A stretch of DNA of 58,747 nucleotides from CAYUXF01 sp964448755 (GCA_964448755.1 CAYUXF010000002.1:1-58747); one strand, 5' to 3'; positions 26,816 through 36,225 are shown, numbered from the stretch's first letter. Numbers and translations are program-made. The notes: a model not told the origin generated them from the sequence alone.

Positions 26816-28180
26816 TTATTCCTGTTTTTCACGCATATGCGGAAAGAGAATAACATCGCGGATCGATTCCTGCCCGGTCAGGATCATTACCAACCGATCA
26901 ATACCAATACCCAGACCGCCCGTCGGTGGCATACCATGCTCCAAAGCAGTAATAAAATCATTATCTTTCATATTAGCCTCTTCGTTGCCGCTGGCGCGCT
27001 GTTTAACCTGATCATCAAATCTTTCATTTTGATCTATCGGATCATTTAACTCAGAATAGGCGTTGGCCATTTCCATCCGGCCACAGATCAGCTCAAAGCG
27101 CTCAACAAAGCCGGGCTTATTGCGGTGTTTCTTAGCCAAAGGCGATTCCTCCAGCGGATAATCAATTATAAATGTCGGGTTTAATGTCTGTTTTTCAAAT
27201 TCATCGGGATCAACATCTTTATACTGAACTCTCTGCCATGGTGGTGTAAAATCTATTTTTTCACCGCAATAGTCAACAACATAACTGCCGGTAATTTCTT
27301 TGGCGGCGCCAGAGATGACCCGCTCCGTTAAATTCATCATTTCATCACAATCAACATAGGCCTGATAAAGTTCAAGCAGTGTATATTCTGGATTATGTTT
27401 AAAAGAGATCCCCTCATTGCGAAAAACACGGCCGATCTCATAGACCTTTTCAAAACCGCCAACGATCAAGCGCTTTAAAGGAAGCTCCAGAGAAATTCGC
27501 AAATAAAGCTCCATACTCAGCGCATTATGAAATGTCTTAAATGGTCTAGCGGCAGCACCACCGGGGATAGTCTGTAATACCGGCGTTTCTACTTCCATAA
27601 AACCCTCTTGATCAAGCAATCTGCGTACAGTATGAATTATTTTACTCCGCTTCCAGAAAACCTCTTTGACCTCGGGATTAGATATAAGATCCAAATAACG
27701 CTGGCGATAACGGGTCTCTTTGTCTTGCAGCCCGTGAAATTTTTCCGGCAAAGGACGCAGTGACTTAGACAACAATGTATATTTATCTACACGAATAGAT
27801 AATTCGCCGCGCTTGGTGCGAAAGATCTTTCCCTCAAAACCTATAAAATCACCAGTATCAAGCTTTAATAATTTTTCGTAAGCTTCTTCACCTAAAAGGT
27901 CTACTTTGGCAAAATACTGTAAATTGCCCGATTGATCGATAATATTGCCGAAAGAAGCTTTTCCCTGACCGCGCTTGGCAATAATTCTGCCTGCCAATTT
28001 ATGAATTTCCTCCGAAGATTCCTCTTCTTTTAAATGGCCATATTTTTCGTGAACTTCTTGAAGTGTAGCCGTCCGCTCATAATTATAGGGATAGGGGTTT
28101 TCTCCTGATGCAATGATATTTTTTAATTTTTCTCTTCTGACCGCTAACTCGGAATTAGCATTAAGTATCTCTTCTGACAT
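26816..28180 (-). CDS. lysS: Lysyl-tRNA synthetase, class II
   Basis: LysRS charges tRNA-Lys in the cytoplasm. The 454-aa protein has the N-terminal OB-fold anticodon-binding domain (HKLAGRIIAKRGQGKASFGNI), class II motif 1 around FMEVETPVLQTIPGGAAARPF, motif 2 FRNEGISFKHNPEYTLLE and motif 3 GLGIGIDRLVMILT. It is about 40 residues shorter than typical LysS; the catalytic domain between motifs 2 and 3 is contracted, as seen in some bacterial forms. No T-box leader is visible upstream. Probably monocistronic or co-transcribed with the unrelated genes upstream. Confidence 0.95.
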   Translation of the reverse strand: MSEEILNANSELAVRREKLKNIIASGENPYPYNYERTATLQEVHEKYGHLKEEESSEEIHKLAGRIIAKRGQGKASFGNIIDQSGNLQYFAKVDLLGEEAYEKLLKLDTGDFIGFEGKIFRTKRGELSIRVDKYTLLSKSLRPLPEKFHGLQDKETRYRQRYLDLISNPEVKEVFWKRSKIIHTVRRLLDQEGFMEVETPVLQTIPGGAAARPFKTFHNALSMELYLRISLELPLKRLIVGGFEKVYEIGRVFRNEGISFKHNPEYTLLELYQAYVDCDEMMNLTERVISGAAKEITGSYVVDYCGEKIDFTPPWQRVQYKDVDPDEFEKQTLNPTFIIDYPLEESPLAKKHRNKPGFVERFELICGRMEMANAYSELNDPIDQNERFDDQVKQRASGNEEANMKDNDFITALEHGMPPTGGLGIGIDRLVMILTGQESIRDVILFPHMREKQE

Positions 28181-28249
28181 AAAACTCCTCTTGTGACTAA
28201 AAATAAGGCTAAATTCTACATTGTTACGCGCAATATTTCAAAAAAAATA

Positions 28250-29980
28250 TCAAGAAAAATACTTTACCAGCGCCTCGGCATTTATATCAAATTCAGGTTT
28301 CTGAACATAATAAAATCCTCTTTTTTTCAACTCAGCGACCATCACTTCGCGTAAAGTCTTTTTTTCTGAAAGCTTCAACCGCTCTTTAAGAAACTCATGA
28401 AATTTCACATTTTCTCCAGCCAGATATTTTTCGATCTTTACTAACAACTCTTTATTAAGCGTCGGCAGATCTTCCAAAATCTTCGCCCACATTGAGACCA
28501 GAAATTCCAAAGACCCCTCTTTAACTGTCGGCTCAACTTTTTTTACTTTTTTAGCATAAATTTCTTTTAATTCAGCGAACTTTATTTTTTTACCGCGTCT
28601 TTTAAATGTCTCTTTTTTAAGCAACCGTTCAAGATATTTTGTTATTCTATTGTATTCTTTAAGCACATGTTCAAAGAGATTATCTTTTTTTCCGCGCAGC
28701 TCTCGTCGGAGAGCATTAAAATTGATAGAGGCGTCTTTTTTAATATGTCTTAAGATCAGCGAGACCATGATATCGCTGTGGTTGGCAAATTGATCTAGCT
28801 CTTCACCAAGAAACCAGTTATCTGAAAAATAAACATATAACAATCTAGTAGCCTTAGCAAGATCATTTTTGGCTATATCGCAAAAATGATTGAGCGGTCC
28901 TTTAATATCCTTATAAACAGGTGCCCAATCGGCCAAAATTTCTTTCATTACGGAGATAACATTAGCGCCTAAAACACCGAGCGCCTCGCCAAAAGCAGAA
29001 TCATTGACTGTAAGCAACGAGTTAATAACAATGCCGTGACCGAGCTCATGCCAGATCAACCCCTCTAAAATCTCCTCAATGAACAGCTCTTTTTTATTTT
29101 CGATCTCCGCGCTGTTTTTTATTTTATACGCAGACAAAGCCTTGGCTTTAAAAGCAATTCCAATATTTTCCAATTCATTTAACAAATTAAAATAAACTTC
29201 AAAAGAGGGCTGTTTAAAAAAACCCTGCCATTTATTGGCAAAGATCGTCTCGCAGGAATCGTGACGCATCGCTATATGCTTACCGCCGACAACTGCCGCT
29301 ATAGAAAGAACACAGCCGGGCGTGCGCGCTATCTCCTCTAAGAAAGTAGTAACACGATAACCGGATATTTTTTTAATTTCAACTCTGCCATAAATGACAG
29401 AGCGATAAATAGCCAGCTGTCCGGAGATCAAACCCTTATCGGAGCCCAAAAACTCCAGCATAAAATTAATATCTTCTTCTTTACTATAATCTACCTGCCG
29501 GTAGAAAACGTTGCATTTAATCTGTTCATCTAATCGGCGTAGTTTTTCAGGCTTTAATTCCTGATAAGCGGCGGCTAAAAGTTCTATTTTTTGCGTAAAT
29601 CTATCTGCATCAAACTGAGTGACTTCACTGTAATTGCTGATCTTGAGCAGGTGACGACAATAACTGATCAGTATCCGCTGCTCGCCAAGATCTCCCCACT
29701 CATCGGTCTTCTTCATATGGAGATACTGCAGCAAAGCCATTTTATTAATATCACGCCTAAGCTGCTCTTCAAACAACACACAGAAATATTCTGCATAATC
29801 CAGACAATATTTTTTCTCTTTTAAAAGTTCTTTGATGTTTTTATATTTCTTAAAACACTCCGGATTTTTTAATAGCGGCTTTAAAAAATCGGCAGCAGTC
29901 ACAAGTGCTTCTTTAAATTGTGCCTCATCAAGAGAACTCAATTCCCCTGCAGATAATATCTGTATATCTTTCATTATCAT
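28250..29980 (-). CDS. Putative zinc metallopeptidase-like protein, 576 aa
   Basis: I recognise no family as a whole, but residues about 311-315 read HELGH inside EGLIWHELGHGIVINSLL, the HExxH zinc site, and 36 residues after the first His comes KEILAD, fitting the E-x3-D third-ligand pattern of gluzincins. The rest is helical, with no signal peptide or membrane segment, so it would act in the cytoplasm. The C-terminal ~130 residues are Lys/Glu-rich. It is downstream of a small three-gene run (30018-31071). Peptidase activity is inferred from the zinc motif only. Confidence 0.6.
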   Translation of the reverse strand: MIMKDIQILSAGELSSLDEAQFKEALVTAADFLKPLLKNPECFKKYKNIKELLKEKKYCLDYAEYFCVLFEEQLRRDINKMALLQYLHMKKTDEWGDLGEQRILISYCRHLLKISNYSEVTQFDADRFTQKIELLAAAYQELKPEKLRRLDEQIKCNVFYRQVDYSKEEDINFMLEFLGSDKGLISGQLAIYRSVIYGRVEIKKISGYRVTTFLEEIARTPGCVLSIAAVVGGKHIAMRHDSCETIFANKWQGFFKQPSFEVYFNLLNELENIGIAFKAKALSAYKIKNSAEIENKKELFIEEILEGLIWHELGHGIVINSLLTVNDSAFGEALGVLGANVISVMKEILADWAPVYKDIKGPLNHFCDIAKNDLAKATRLLYVYFSDNWFLGEELDQFANHSDIMVSLILRHIKKDASINFNALRRELRGKKDNLFEHVLKEYNRITKYLERLLKKETFKRRGKKIKFAELKEIYAKKVKKVEPTVKEGSLEFLVSMWAKILEDLPTLNKELLVKIEKYLAGENVKFHEFLKERLKLSEKKTLREVMVAELKKRGFYYVQKPEFDINAEALVKYFS

Positions 29981-30017
29981 TAAACGATTACTCTCCCGCG
30001 CCGATTAAGTTTAAGAT

Positions 30018-30362
30018 TTAAAAATAATCTACCCCTAGCATTTTTGCTATTTTATCTGACCCAATATTTGGTATAAATGAAGCATACTTTTTCTCGAACG
30101 CAGCTTTATTCTGTAAATATCGCTCAGTGTATCTTATAAAATCACCAGGATCTCTGTTATCAAATTTTTCAAAAAACTTTTCTCTAATTTCATCGATAGT
30201 TTTAAACCCATTTACAGTAATGATCTCTCTTAACTTATCATATATACCCATATCCGCAACTACACCGGAACTAAAAAAACTGATCAGATTATCGCGAATA
30301 TAGCCATCTACCTCATTAGGAACGTACGCACCAGACATAACTTTTTTTTGAGAAAATCTCAT
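30018..30362 (-). CDS. Hypothetical protein, 114 aa
   Basis: A small soluble helical protein of unknown function (VPNEVDGYIRDNLISFFSSG). Its ATG at 30362 overlaps the TGA of a 36-codon ORF as ATGA, and the AAGGGGGG ribosome site lies inside that ORF, so translation is probably coupled. It is followed, 37 bp later, by the HELGH protein gene in the same direction. Confidence 0.6.
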   Translation of the reverse strand: MRFSQKKVMSGAYVPNEVDGYIRDNLISFFSSGVVADMGIYDKLREIITVNGFKTIDEIREKFFEKFDNRDPGDFIRYTERYLQNKAAFEKKYASFIPNIGSDKIAKMLGVDYF

Positions 30363-30469
30363 AAAGCACCCCCCTTATGAGTATTTATTTTAGCAAAGAT
30401 TTCCTCTTTTGATAACAAATCATAAAGGTAAAAAGCTACATGTTTTTCTTTTTTTAAATATAAAAACAT
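30359..30469 (-). CDS. Coupled small protein, 36 aa
   Basis: This short frame (MFLYLKKEKHVAFYLYDLLS at its start) is tied to both neighbours: its ATG overlaps the TAA of the upstream gene as TAATG, and its TGA overlaps the ATG of the downstream gene as ATGA. Such exact stop-start overlaps on both sides are hard to get by chance and indicate translational coupling. The product is a small basic protein with an aromatic-rich N-terminus and no clear membrane helix. It may mainly serve to couple translation. Confidence 0.55.
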   Translation of the reverse strand: MFLYLKKEKHVAFYLYDLLSKEEIFAKINTHKGGAL

Positions 30470-31071
30470 TAGTCTCTCTCCTTATAATCTATTTTAGTTA
30501 CTTTACTTTTCAAAAAAAGGTCTAGCTGATCTGTAAACAAAATCATTTTTTTATCTATTTTGATCAAGCCATCTTTTTCTATTCTCAATAAAGCCAAATT
30601 AATAGCGGCAAAAGAATTTATTAAATGATGCTGTATCTCATCGTAAAAATCTGACGCACATTCTCTTTTATTTTTAATAATATTTTCTATTTCTTTAAGA
30701 CGCTCAACCAGTAAACAAAGATTCTGACCAACAGCAACTAAATGGTTATAAGTTTTTTGTTTAACATTCTCGTCATTGATCAGCTGTACTTTCCTAATGA
30801 TATCTTTTACAAAAGAATTCTGAAAAGAATCATTACTTACACCAAAACTCTTAAAATTAATCAGCATCCTGATCTTTTGCAATTGATCGCCTGTCAAAAA
30901 AATACACTCTAAATTAGGCTCAAGCTTAGCCGCAGCTCTCTTATTGACCAGTGTAGCCATTTTAACAACATATTCATTGATCTTATTCTGGAGATAGGCA
31001 AGGTCTTTTTCCGGTACTTTACTAAAAATAAAGATATTATTTTCTCTGTTACTGGCGATCTTTAAATACAT
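30469..31071 (-). CDS. Hypothetical helical protein, 200 aa
   Basis: A helical soluble protein of unknown family. DEIQHHLINSFAAINLALLRIEK near residue 165 superficially resembles a histidine-kinase dimerisation helix with its phospho-His, but no ATPase domain follows. The ATG at 31071 is preferred because AAGGCGG lies eight bases upstream; in-frame GTG 31080 and ATG 31077 fall within or next to that site. It is the first gene of the coupled run 31071-30018. Confidence 0.55.
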   Translation of the reverse strand: MYLKIASNRENNIFIFSKVPEKDLAYLQNKINEYVVKMATLVNKRAAAKLEPNLECIFLTGDQLQKIRMLINFKSFGVSNDSFQNSFVKDIIRKVQLINDENVKQKTYNHLVAVGQNLCLLVERLKEIENIIKNKRECASDFYDEIQHHLINSFAAINLALLRIEKDGLIKIDKKMILFTDQLDLFLKSKVTKIDYKERD

Positions 31072-31120
31072 AACCATCACCGCCTTACAACAAAGATATC
31101 GTAAGTTTATAAAAAAAATT

Positions 31121-32200
31121 TCAAGAAAAAAGGTGATTTAATTTATTGGCAGAAGCCGGCAGCCCGCCTAAGACAGCCTGCCAGACCGAAGAAGATTCCA
31201 TACAAAAATAGACAGGCAGTTCGTCCGACCAGTCATGAAGACGCTCAGCCATCTTTTTAAAAACCGCTATCCGCAAAGGTTCAGGATATCTCATCTTTTT
31301 ATCGGCACCTGGAAAAAATTCACCATAAATAATTTTAGAGTCAGGAAACTTCTGCTCTACAATAGGCTTTAGCGATGGAGTAAAACGCAATAAACCGAGA
31401 GAAAGCCAGGCGATCTTTTGGGGATCGAGCTTTTCCTGTAAAAGATCTATCACCTTAAAATATTTTTCCTGCCAGCCCGCCGCATATATTATCGGGTCAA
31501 AATGGAGCGCTATTTTATAGCCGAGCTCAATAGCTTTAGCGGCAGCGTCAATTCTCTGTTCTAAACGGACCGCATAGCGCTCATCTTTTGCAATAATTTC
31601 CGGCGGATTGACCGACCAGGCCAGGACCAATTGATCTTGATAGCCGAAACCAGCCAGCCAGTCTATATTATCGGACTTAGTTTTAAGCTCCACCACTATC
31701 TGCGGATCGAGTGCTAAAATTCTCGGCACATATTCTCTGGCGAAGCCGGAAATATCCTCCAGCGCCAAACTATCTGTAAACTCTCCCGTGCCAATTCTGA
31801 TCTTTTTACCTGGCACCAGTTTACTTTTAAGTTCTGCCAGCATATCTTCTAAATTAACATATACTGTGTAGAATGGATTATTGGTATAACTCTGCAAAAA
31901 ACAATAAGTGCAATCGAACGGACAGCCAACAGCAATATTCAGCGTATAATAATTGCAGCAGAGGTGCTCTTTGGTCCCTGGACATTTTTCAAAAAAAGAA
32001 CCGCGCTGTTTGGCCAACAGAAGAGGCTGTTCGCGTTTATCATAAATAGAGCCCTTTTTATTCTCTTCTTTAATAAATTTAGCCACATCATCAATTATAT
32101 CGACAGCAACCTCTGGAAATTTAGAGAGTATCTTTAAGGCATAAGCATTCTCAGCGATCTCTTTTTCTAAATATATTTTTTTTGGTTTGTATCTAATCAT
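31121..32200 (-). CDS. SPL-family radical SAM protein
   Basis: The 359-aa protein resembles spore photoproduct lyase. The radical SAM cluster motif C-x3-C-x2-C is in NIAVGCPFDCTYCFLQSY, followed by the family's IRIGTGEFTDSLALE, LKTKSDNI and ALHFDPIIYAAGW. True SPL repairs the spore photoproduct in DNA; non-spore-formers often carry homologues whose substrate is unknown. No sporulation gene is seen here, so a general radical SAM role is as likely. It is co-directional with metX and a small ORF upstream, with almost no spacing. Confidence 0.85.
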   Translation of the reverse strand: MIRYKPKKIYLEKEIAENAYALKILSKFPEVAVDIIDDVAKFIKEENKKGSIYDKREQPLLLAKQRGSFFEKCPGTKEHLCCNYYTLNIAVGCPFDCTYCFLQSYTNNPFYTVYVNLEDMLAELKSKLVPGKKIRIGTGEFTDSLALEDISGFAREYVPRILALDPQIVVELKTKSDNIDWLAGFGYQDQLVLAWSVNPPEIIAKDERYAVRLEQRIDAAAKAIELGYKIALHFDPIIYAAGWQEKYFKVIDLLQEKLDPQKIAWLSLGLLRFTPSLKPIVEQKFPDSKIIYGEFFPGADKKMRYPEPLRIAVFKKMAERLHDWSDELPVYFCMESSSVWQAVLGGLPASANKLNHLFS

Positions 32201-32206
32201 TATTTT

Positions 32207-32506
32207 TTATAATTTAAATTTTCCTTCTTTTATTAATTGCTCCGTTTCAGGAAAACGCATGGCAAATAAGCGCGCCAGCAGCAGCTCACCTTTTTGTTTA
32301 CCCTGGACAAGTTCATCATTTAAAATTTCTGCCGTCTGCAGCTGTTCTATCAAATCGGCAAAAGAGAGCTGCTCATTGATCTTTAATATCTCAAAAACAT
32401 AGATCAATAACTTATTACTATTACTAAAAGAAAGCCGGAAATCAATAATTAATTTTTCCAGCACCTGCCGCTGCGCAGGCGAAAATCTCAATAAATAATC
32501 TTGCAT
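32207..32506 (-). CDS. Hypothetical protein, 99 aa
   Basis: A small helical protein (MQDYLLRFSPAQRQVLEKLI) squeezed between metX, whose stop is 1 bp upstream of its ATG, and the SPL-like gene 6 bp downstream, so it is surely co-transcribed. It is rich in Leu, Glu and Gln, without Cys or membrane segments. I recognise no family; a partner of the SPL-like protein is possible by position only. Confidence 0.65.
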   Translation of the reverse strand: MQDYLLRFSPAQRQVLEKLIIDFRLSFSNSNKLLIYVFEILKINEQLSFADLIEQLQTAEILNDELVQGKQKGELLLARLFAMRFPETEQLIKEGKFKL

Positions 32507-32507
32507 T

Positions 32508-33629
32508 TTAAATACTCATAAAACTGTCGATGATCGGGATCAGTTTATCGTAATCAACTAAAAAGGCATCATGCCCGGCATGCGACTCTACTTTATAAGA
32601 AACAATAAATTTACTTTTCCGCTGAAAAGAATCGACCAATTCCATTGACTGATGCTCCGGAAAAAGCCAGTCGCTGGAAAAAAAGATATAGAGTGTTTTT
32701 GCTTTTATTCTGCTGACTGCCTCGTCTAGCGATCGATACCCTCTGGCCAAATTAAAAAGATCCATAGCCTTACTTAAGTAAATATATGAATTGGCATCAA
32801 AGCGGTCAATAAACTTACTCCCCTGATGATCAAGATAACTCTCGATCTGAAATTTTTCATCAAAAGTATAAATATTGTCCTGCTTAGTATGTTCGCGACC
32901 GAATTTATGCTGCATACCTTCCTCAGAAAGATACGTAATATGCGCGACCATCCGGGCCAGCCCTAGCCCTTGAATACGGTCTTTAGAATCATAATAATTG
33001 CCGCCGTTCCAGGAAGGATCGATCATAATGGCATGACGGCCGACTTTATTAAAGGCAATGGCCTGCGGGGAAAGTTTGGCCGGTGTCGCGATCGGGATGA
33101 TCGTCTCGATCATTTCCGGATACATCACCGCCCACTCCAAAACCTGCATACCGCCTATTGAACCGCCAACTACAGCCTTAAGTTTTTTTACCTTAAAATG
33201 CTCCGTTACCAGCCGGTACTGAGCATTGACCATATCCCTAATTGTGATTATCGGGAATGTCATCGCATACGGCTTACCAGTTTTGGGATTAATAGATTTA
33301 GGTCCGGTAGAGCCGGAACAACCGCCCAAAATATTAGAACAAATAACAAAATATTTATCGGTATCAAAAACTTTGCCTTTACCAATTAACGGATCCCACC
33401 AAGCGGAAGTAACTTTTTCGCCAGGCAGTTTGCCAGCCACATGAGAATTTCCAGTCAAGGCATGACAAATAAGAATAACGTTATCTTTCTTTTTATTCAG
33501 CACACCGTAAGTTTCATAAAAAAGAGAGATCGGACCCAGTGTTTTACCGCTCTCCAACAACATTGGTTCTTTTTCGGCAAAAGTATAAGTTCCGTTCTTT
33601 ATATTAAGCTCTTTAACATCCTTACTCAT
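32508..33629 (-). CDS. metX: Homoserine O-acetyltransferase
   Basis: MetX activates homoserine for direct sulfhydrylation to homocysteine in methionine synthesis. The 373-aa alpha/beta hydrolase shows ALTGNSHVAG, the DPLIGKGKVFDTDKYFVICS segment, the nucleophile elbow VVGGSIGGMQVLEWA with Ser, and the C-terminal catalytic Asp/His in FSSDWLFPEHQS and SHAGHDAFLVD. Succinyl versus acetyl specificity cannot be read with certainty. No SAM or other methionine riboswitch is visible upstream. It heads a run with the 99-aa protein and the SPL-like protein. Confidence 0.93.
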   Translation of the reverse strand: MSKDVKELNIKNGTYTFAEKEPMLLESGKTLGPISLFYETYGVLNKKKDNVILICHALTGNSHVAGKLPGEKVTSAWWDPLIGKGKVFDTDKYFVICSNILGGCSGSTGPKSINPKTGKPYAMTFPIITIRDMVNAQYRLVTEHFKVKKLKAVVGGSIGGMQVLEWAVMYPEMIETIIPIATPAKLSPQAIAFNKVGRHAIMIDPSWNGGNYYDSKDRIQGLGLARMVAHITYLSEEGMQHKFGREHTKQDNIYTFDEKFQIESYLDHQGSKFIDRFDANSYIYLSKAMDLFNLARGYRSLDEAVSRIKAKTLYIFFSSDWLFPEHQSMELVDSFQRKSKFIVSYKVESHAGHDAFLVDYDKLIPIIDSFMSI

Positions 33630-33678
33630 TTAATGAGATCCCCGCCTTTTTAAATAAGAAACTGCGGCGCTTAAGCCG

Positions 33679-35001
33679 TCAGCCCATAATATTAATACGT
33701 TTTACCGTTTTTTTGCTATTGTTTTCTTTGAGCTGTGTTCCTTTAAGCACAGAATAAGTATCTAGCACCCCGGAATTACCGATCTTAGTATTGATCTTTG
33801 GTCCGCTTTTATTTTTACGCCAGAGCAAAGCCCAGTCGCTGAAAAAATTTTTCTTAGCAGAGGCTTTGGCTTTGCGATGCGAATATATCTGAACATCCGG
33901 ATTATGCAATTCGGTTTTTTTGAGTTCTCCGGTATAACCAGCCGCACGGTGAAAATCAAGGGCACTCTCCTCATTTTCCGCTAGCAAATGTTCCTCATTA
34001 AGAACAAAAGGACTTCCCTGACCTTCTTCATATTTTTCTTTTAACTGATCAAAAAATACCTTTCCCTCTGAACGAACTTCCGGATCATTATTTTTTAATT
34101 TTTGAATATTTTTTTTAACAGCATCTATAATGTCAGGGTTGGCCTGCAGCATTGCCAAAACAGGATCAACCGCCTCAAACTCCAGCGCCAATTTAGCGAC
34201 CGTTTCTAGATCTTTAACAGAAATACCGAGCTGATCAACCAGACTGGCTTTATCAATGAAATACTTGCTTTGTAAAGAAGTTTTTTCTGTCTGAAGATCC
34301 TGCACCTCATTATAAGGCGAGATCTGCTTGATCCGATTTTTAATAGCTGTTAACAGGGCATCGACAGCTTTCAATTCTTTCTGTTTAAAAAAACCAGAGA
34401 AACCTTCTGAAGCAGCACCAACTTGAGCAGCTAAATTCTGGCGCCGGTGCAGCAGGTTTAACTTAAGTTTATTCAGCTCATGTTTATTTCGCCAAAAAAA
34501 AGAACCGGCCGCCCCCGGCCGATAAGGAACCAGCTCAATCTGATACTCCCGGCCTTTCAAAAAAAACCTAATAATATCGGTACCAACAACGGTGTAACGC
34601 GCCAACAGACCTTCCGCTTCAGCATAAGCATTCTTATAGGCAGCCGTCTGTTTTAAAATATATTTAAGGAACTCCGCTGTAGCTGTTTTGGCCAACAGAT
34701 AAAGCTTTTCTGATAACTCTTTTTTTTCTGTCTCCTTATCTTTGGCCACACACTCTTCTATTAAACGATCAATGCGAAAAGAGAGTCGATTATCCCTAAC
34801 AAACAAGTGTTTATCTAAGTTTTTTTCCAGCGTCTGATGACGTTTAAAGATCTGCAGGTAGAGGTTATTTCTAAGAACATAAAGACTAATTACTTCGTAG
34901 ATACCGCGCCGGAGATCATTTAAATTAAACGAGGTTTCCAGCCGGCGCAAAGACTCTTCGCTTAAATTCAGTTTAATATCTTTTAAGATCTCAGCTATCA
35001 T
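33679..35001 (-). CDS. Hypothetical helical protein, 440 aa
   Basis: A large unrecognised soluble protein. Long amphipathic helices and probable coiled coils fill residues 1-320, and the C-terminal ~120 residues are polar and basic, ending KKTVKRINIMG, probably disordered. There is no signal peptide, membrane helix, nucleotide loop or Cys cluster. It is divergent from rfbC across a 79-bp gap. It resembles in style, not visibly in sequence, the other Lys/Glu-rich proteins of the window. Confidence 0.55.
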   Translation of the reverse strand: MIAEILKDIKLNLSEESLRRLETSFNLNDLRRGIYEVISLYVLRNNLYLQIFKRHQTLEKNLDKHLFVRDNRLSFRIDRLIEECVAKDKETEKKELSEKLYLLAKTATAEFLKYILKQTAAYKNAYAEAEGLLARYTVVGTDIIRFFLKGREYQIELVPYRPGAAGSFFWRNKHELNKLKLNLLHRRQNLAAQVGAASEGFSGFFKQKELKAVDALLTAIKNRIKQISPYNEVQDLQTEKTSLQSKYFIDKASLVDQLGISVKDLETVAKLALEFEAVDPVLAMLQANPDIIDAVKKNIQKLKNNDPEVRSEGKVFFDQLKEKYEEGQGSPFVLNEEHLLAENEESALDFHRAAGYTGELKKTELHNPDVQIYSHRKAKASAKKNFFSDWALLWRKNKSGPKINTKIGNSGVLDTYSVLKGTQLKENNSKKTVKRINIMG

Positions 35002-35080
35002 AACAATATTATATCGTATATTTTATAAAAATTATTCAAAAAAATAGACACGGTCAAAAAAATATCGCATAATTAAGAAT

Positions 35081-35632
35081 ATGAAAGTAACCAATACACC
35101 GCTAAAAGATCTACTTATAATAGAACCCGTTGTCTTTGCCGACAGTCGCGGCTTTTTCTTTGAAAGCTATAATTATCAAAAATTAGAACAAGCCGGTATA
35201 ACAATTAAATTTTTCCAAGACAATCAATCACGCTCCTGCCGCGGAGTAGTTCGCGGACTCCACTACCAAAAAGGGAACACAGCGCAGACAAAACTAGTCC
35301 GCTGTCTCCAGGGAAGTATTCTCGATGTCGCTGTGGATCTCCGTCAAAGCTCTCCGACTTTTGGCCAGCACTACGCCCTAGAACTTTCAGCAGAAAACAA
35401 AAAACAACTGCTGGTTCCTCAGGGTTTTGCTCACGGATTCTCGGTCCTCTCTGAAACAGCAGAGGTTCTTTATAAGTGCGACAATTATTATTCACCAGCT
35501 AATGAACGCGGCATCATCTGGAACGATCCTCAGCTAAACATAGAATGGCAAATAAACAATCCGGAAATATCAGCCAAAGATCAATTATTACCATTTTTAA
35601 AAGACATTGGACCGCAAGATCTTTTCATTTAA
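35081..35632 (+). CDS. rfbC: dTDP-4-dehydrorhamnose 3,5-epimerase
   Basis: RfbC/RmlC makes dTDP-L-rhamnose precursors for surface polysaccharide. The 183-aa cupin shows the family motifs EPVVFADSRGFFFESYN, FFQDNQSRSCRGVVRGLHYQ (catalytic His), GSILDVAVDLRQSSPTFGQH, LLVPQGFAHGFSVLSETAEV and YKCDNYYSP. Length is standard. No other rhamnose gene is nearby, so the pathway is presumably encoded elsewhere. Two pseudopilin-like genes follow directly. Confidence 0.93.
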   Translation: MKVTNTPLKDLLIIEPVVFADSRGFFFESYNYQKLEQAGITIKFFQDNQSRSCRGVVRGLHYQKGNTAQTKLVRCLQGSILDVAVDLRQSSPTFGQHYALELSAENKKQLLVPQGFAHGFSVLSETAEVLYKCDNYYSPANERGIIWNDPQLNIEWQINNPEISAKDQLLPFLKDIGPQDLFI

Positions 35633-35633
35633 A

Positions 35634-35981
35634 ATGCCCAAACCCTCCTGTAAAAACGGTTTTACTCTTTTAGAAACAATTTTAGCCCTAGGTGTCGGCT
35701 TATTGATAATTCAGCTGACGGTCTCTTTTCTTTTACCAGTTTATAATTTACATGATTCAATTTTCAACAGCTGTAATTTCACCAACCAAAGTCTGGAAAT
35801 AGCAGAAAAAACGATGCAGCTTATCAACAAGGGAGAAAGAATAACCACTGCCAGTTTTCCGTTGGAAAGCAACTTAACAATAAAACAACTCAACAATGAT
35901 CTTTTTATCCTCTCTTTAAATAAAACTACAAACAAAGGAGAAAGTTTTGAATATCAGCAGCTCTTTAAAAACTTTTTATAA
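35634..35981 (+). CDS. Type IV pilin-like protein (pseudopilin)
   Basis: The 115-aa protein begins with a short basic leader and the prepilin peptidase site: MPKPSCKNG, then FTLLETILALGVGLLIIQL, a Phe+1, Glu+5 hydrophobic helix. The remaining ~75 residues form a small polar head. The ATG at 35634 is preferred to TTG at 35607 because it puts the cleavage site nine residues in and avoids overlap with rfbC, whose stop is one base upstream. It is probably a minor pseudopilin of a type IV pilus, secretion or competence machine encoded elsewhere. Confidence 0.75.
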   Translation: MPKPSCKNGFTLLETILALGVGLLIIQLTVSFLLPVYNLHDSIFNSCNFTNQSLEIAEKTMQLINKGERITTASFPLESNLTIKQLNNDLFILSLNKTTNKGESFEYQQLFKNFL

Positions 35982-36216
35982 ACAAGAAACACGCCATACT
36001 CGCTCCGGCTTTGTTATGCTCTCGGCGCTCTTAATAGTTTTATTAGCAGTATCCCTCGCTATGGCCGTATTAAGCTATGCCGGGATCACACAAAAAAATG
36101 TAGCAAATTATCATCTACGCACTCAACAATATCATGACACTAAGGCTGAATACTCAGAACAACTCTGGACGGCAAAAAAACTCAAAGAAAAAAAAGATAA
36201 AAAAGAAAAAGGATAA
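35947..36216 (+). CDS. Small membrane protein, pilin-like N-terminus
   Basis: The 89-aa product has RSGFVMLSALLIVLLAVSLA, a hydrophobic helix preceded by basic residues and G-F, like GspK/PilX-type minor pilins, which often lack the canonical Glu5. The rest is a short charged tail ending in KEKKDKKEKG. It starts at TTG 35947, preceded by AAAGGAG, and overlaps the previous pseudopilin gene by 35 bases, so the two are co-translated. Its short head makes it unusual; a truncated minor pilin is possible. Confidence 0.6.
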   Translation: MNISSSLKTFYKQETRHTRSGFVMLSALLIVLLAVSLAMAVLSYAGITQKNVANYHLRTQQYHDTKAEYSEQLWTAKKLKEKKDKKEKG

Positions 36217-36225
36217 AAGATTATT

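Noticed and set aside
32508..33678. SAM or T-box riboswitch upstream of metX
   Set aside because: Only about 50 bp separate metX from the next gene and no conserved riboswitch core is visible.
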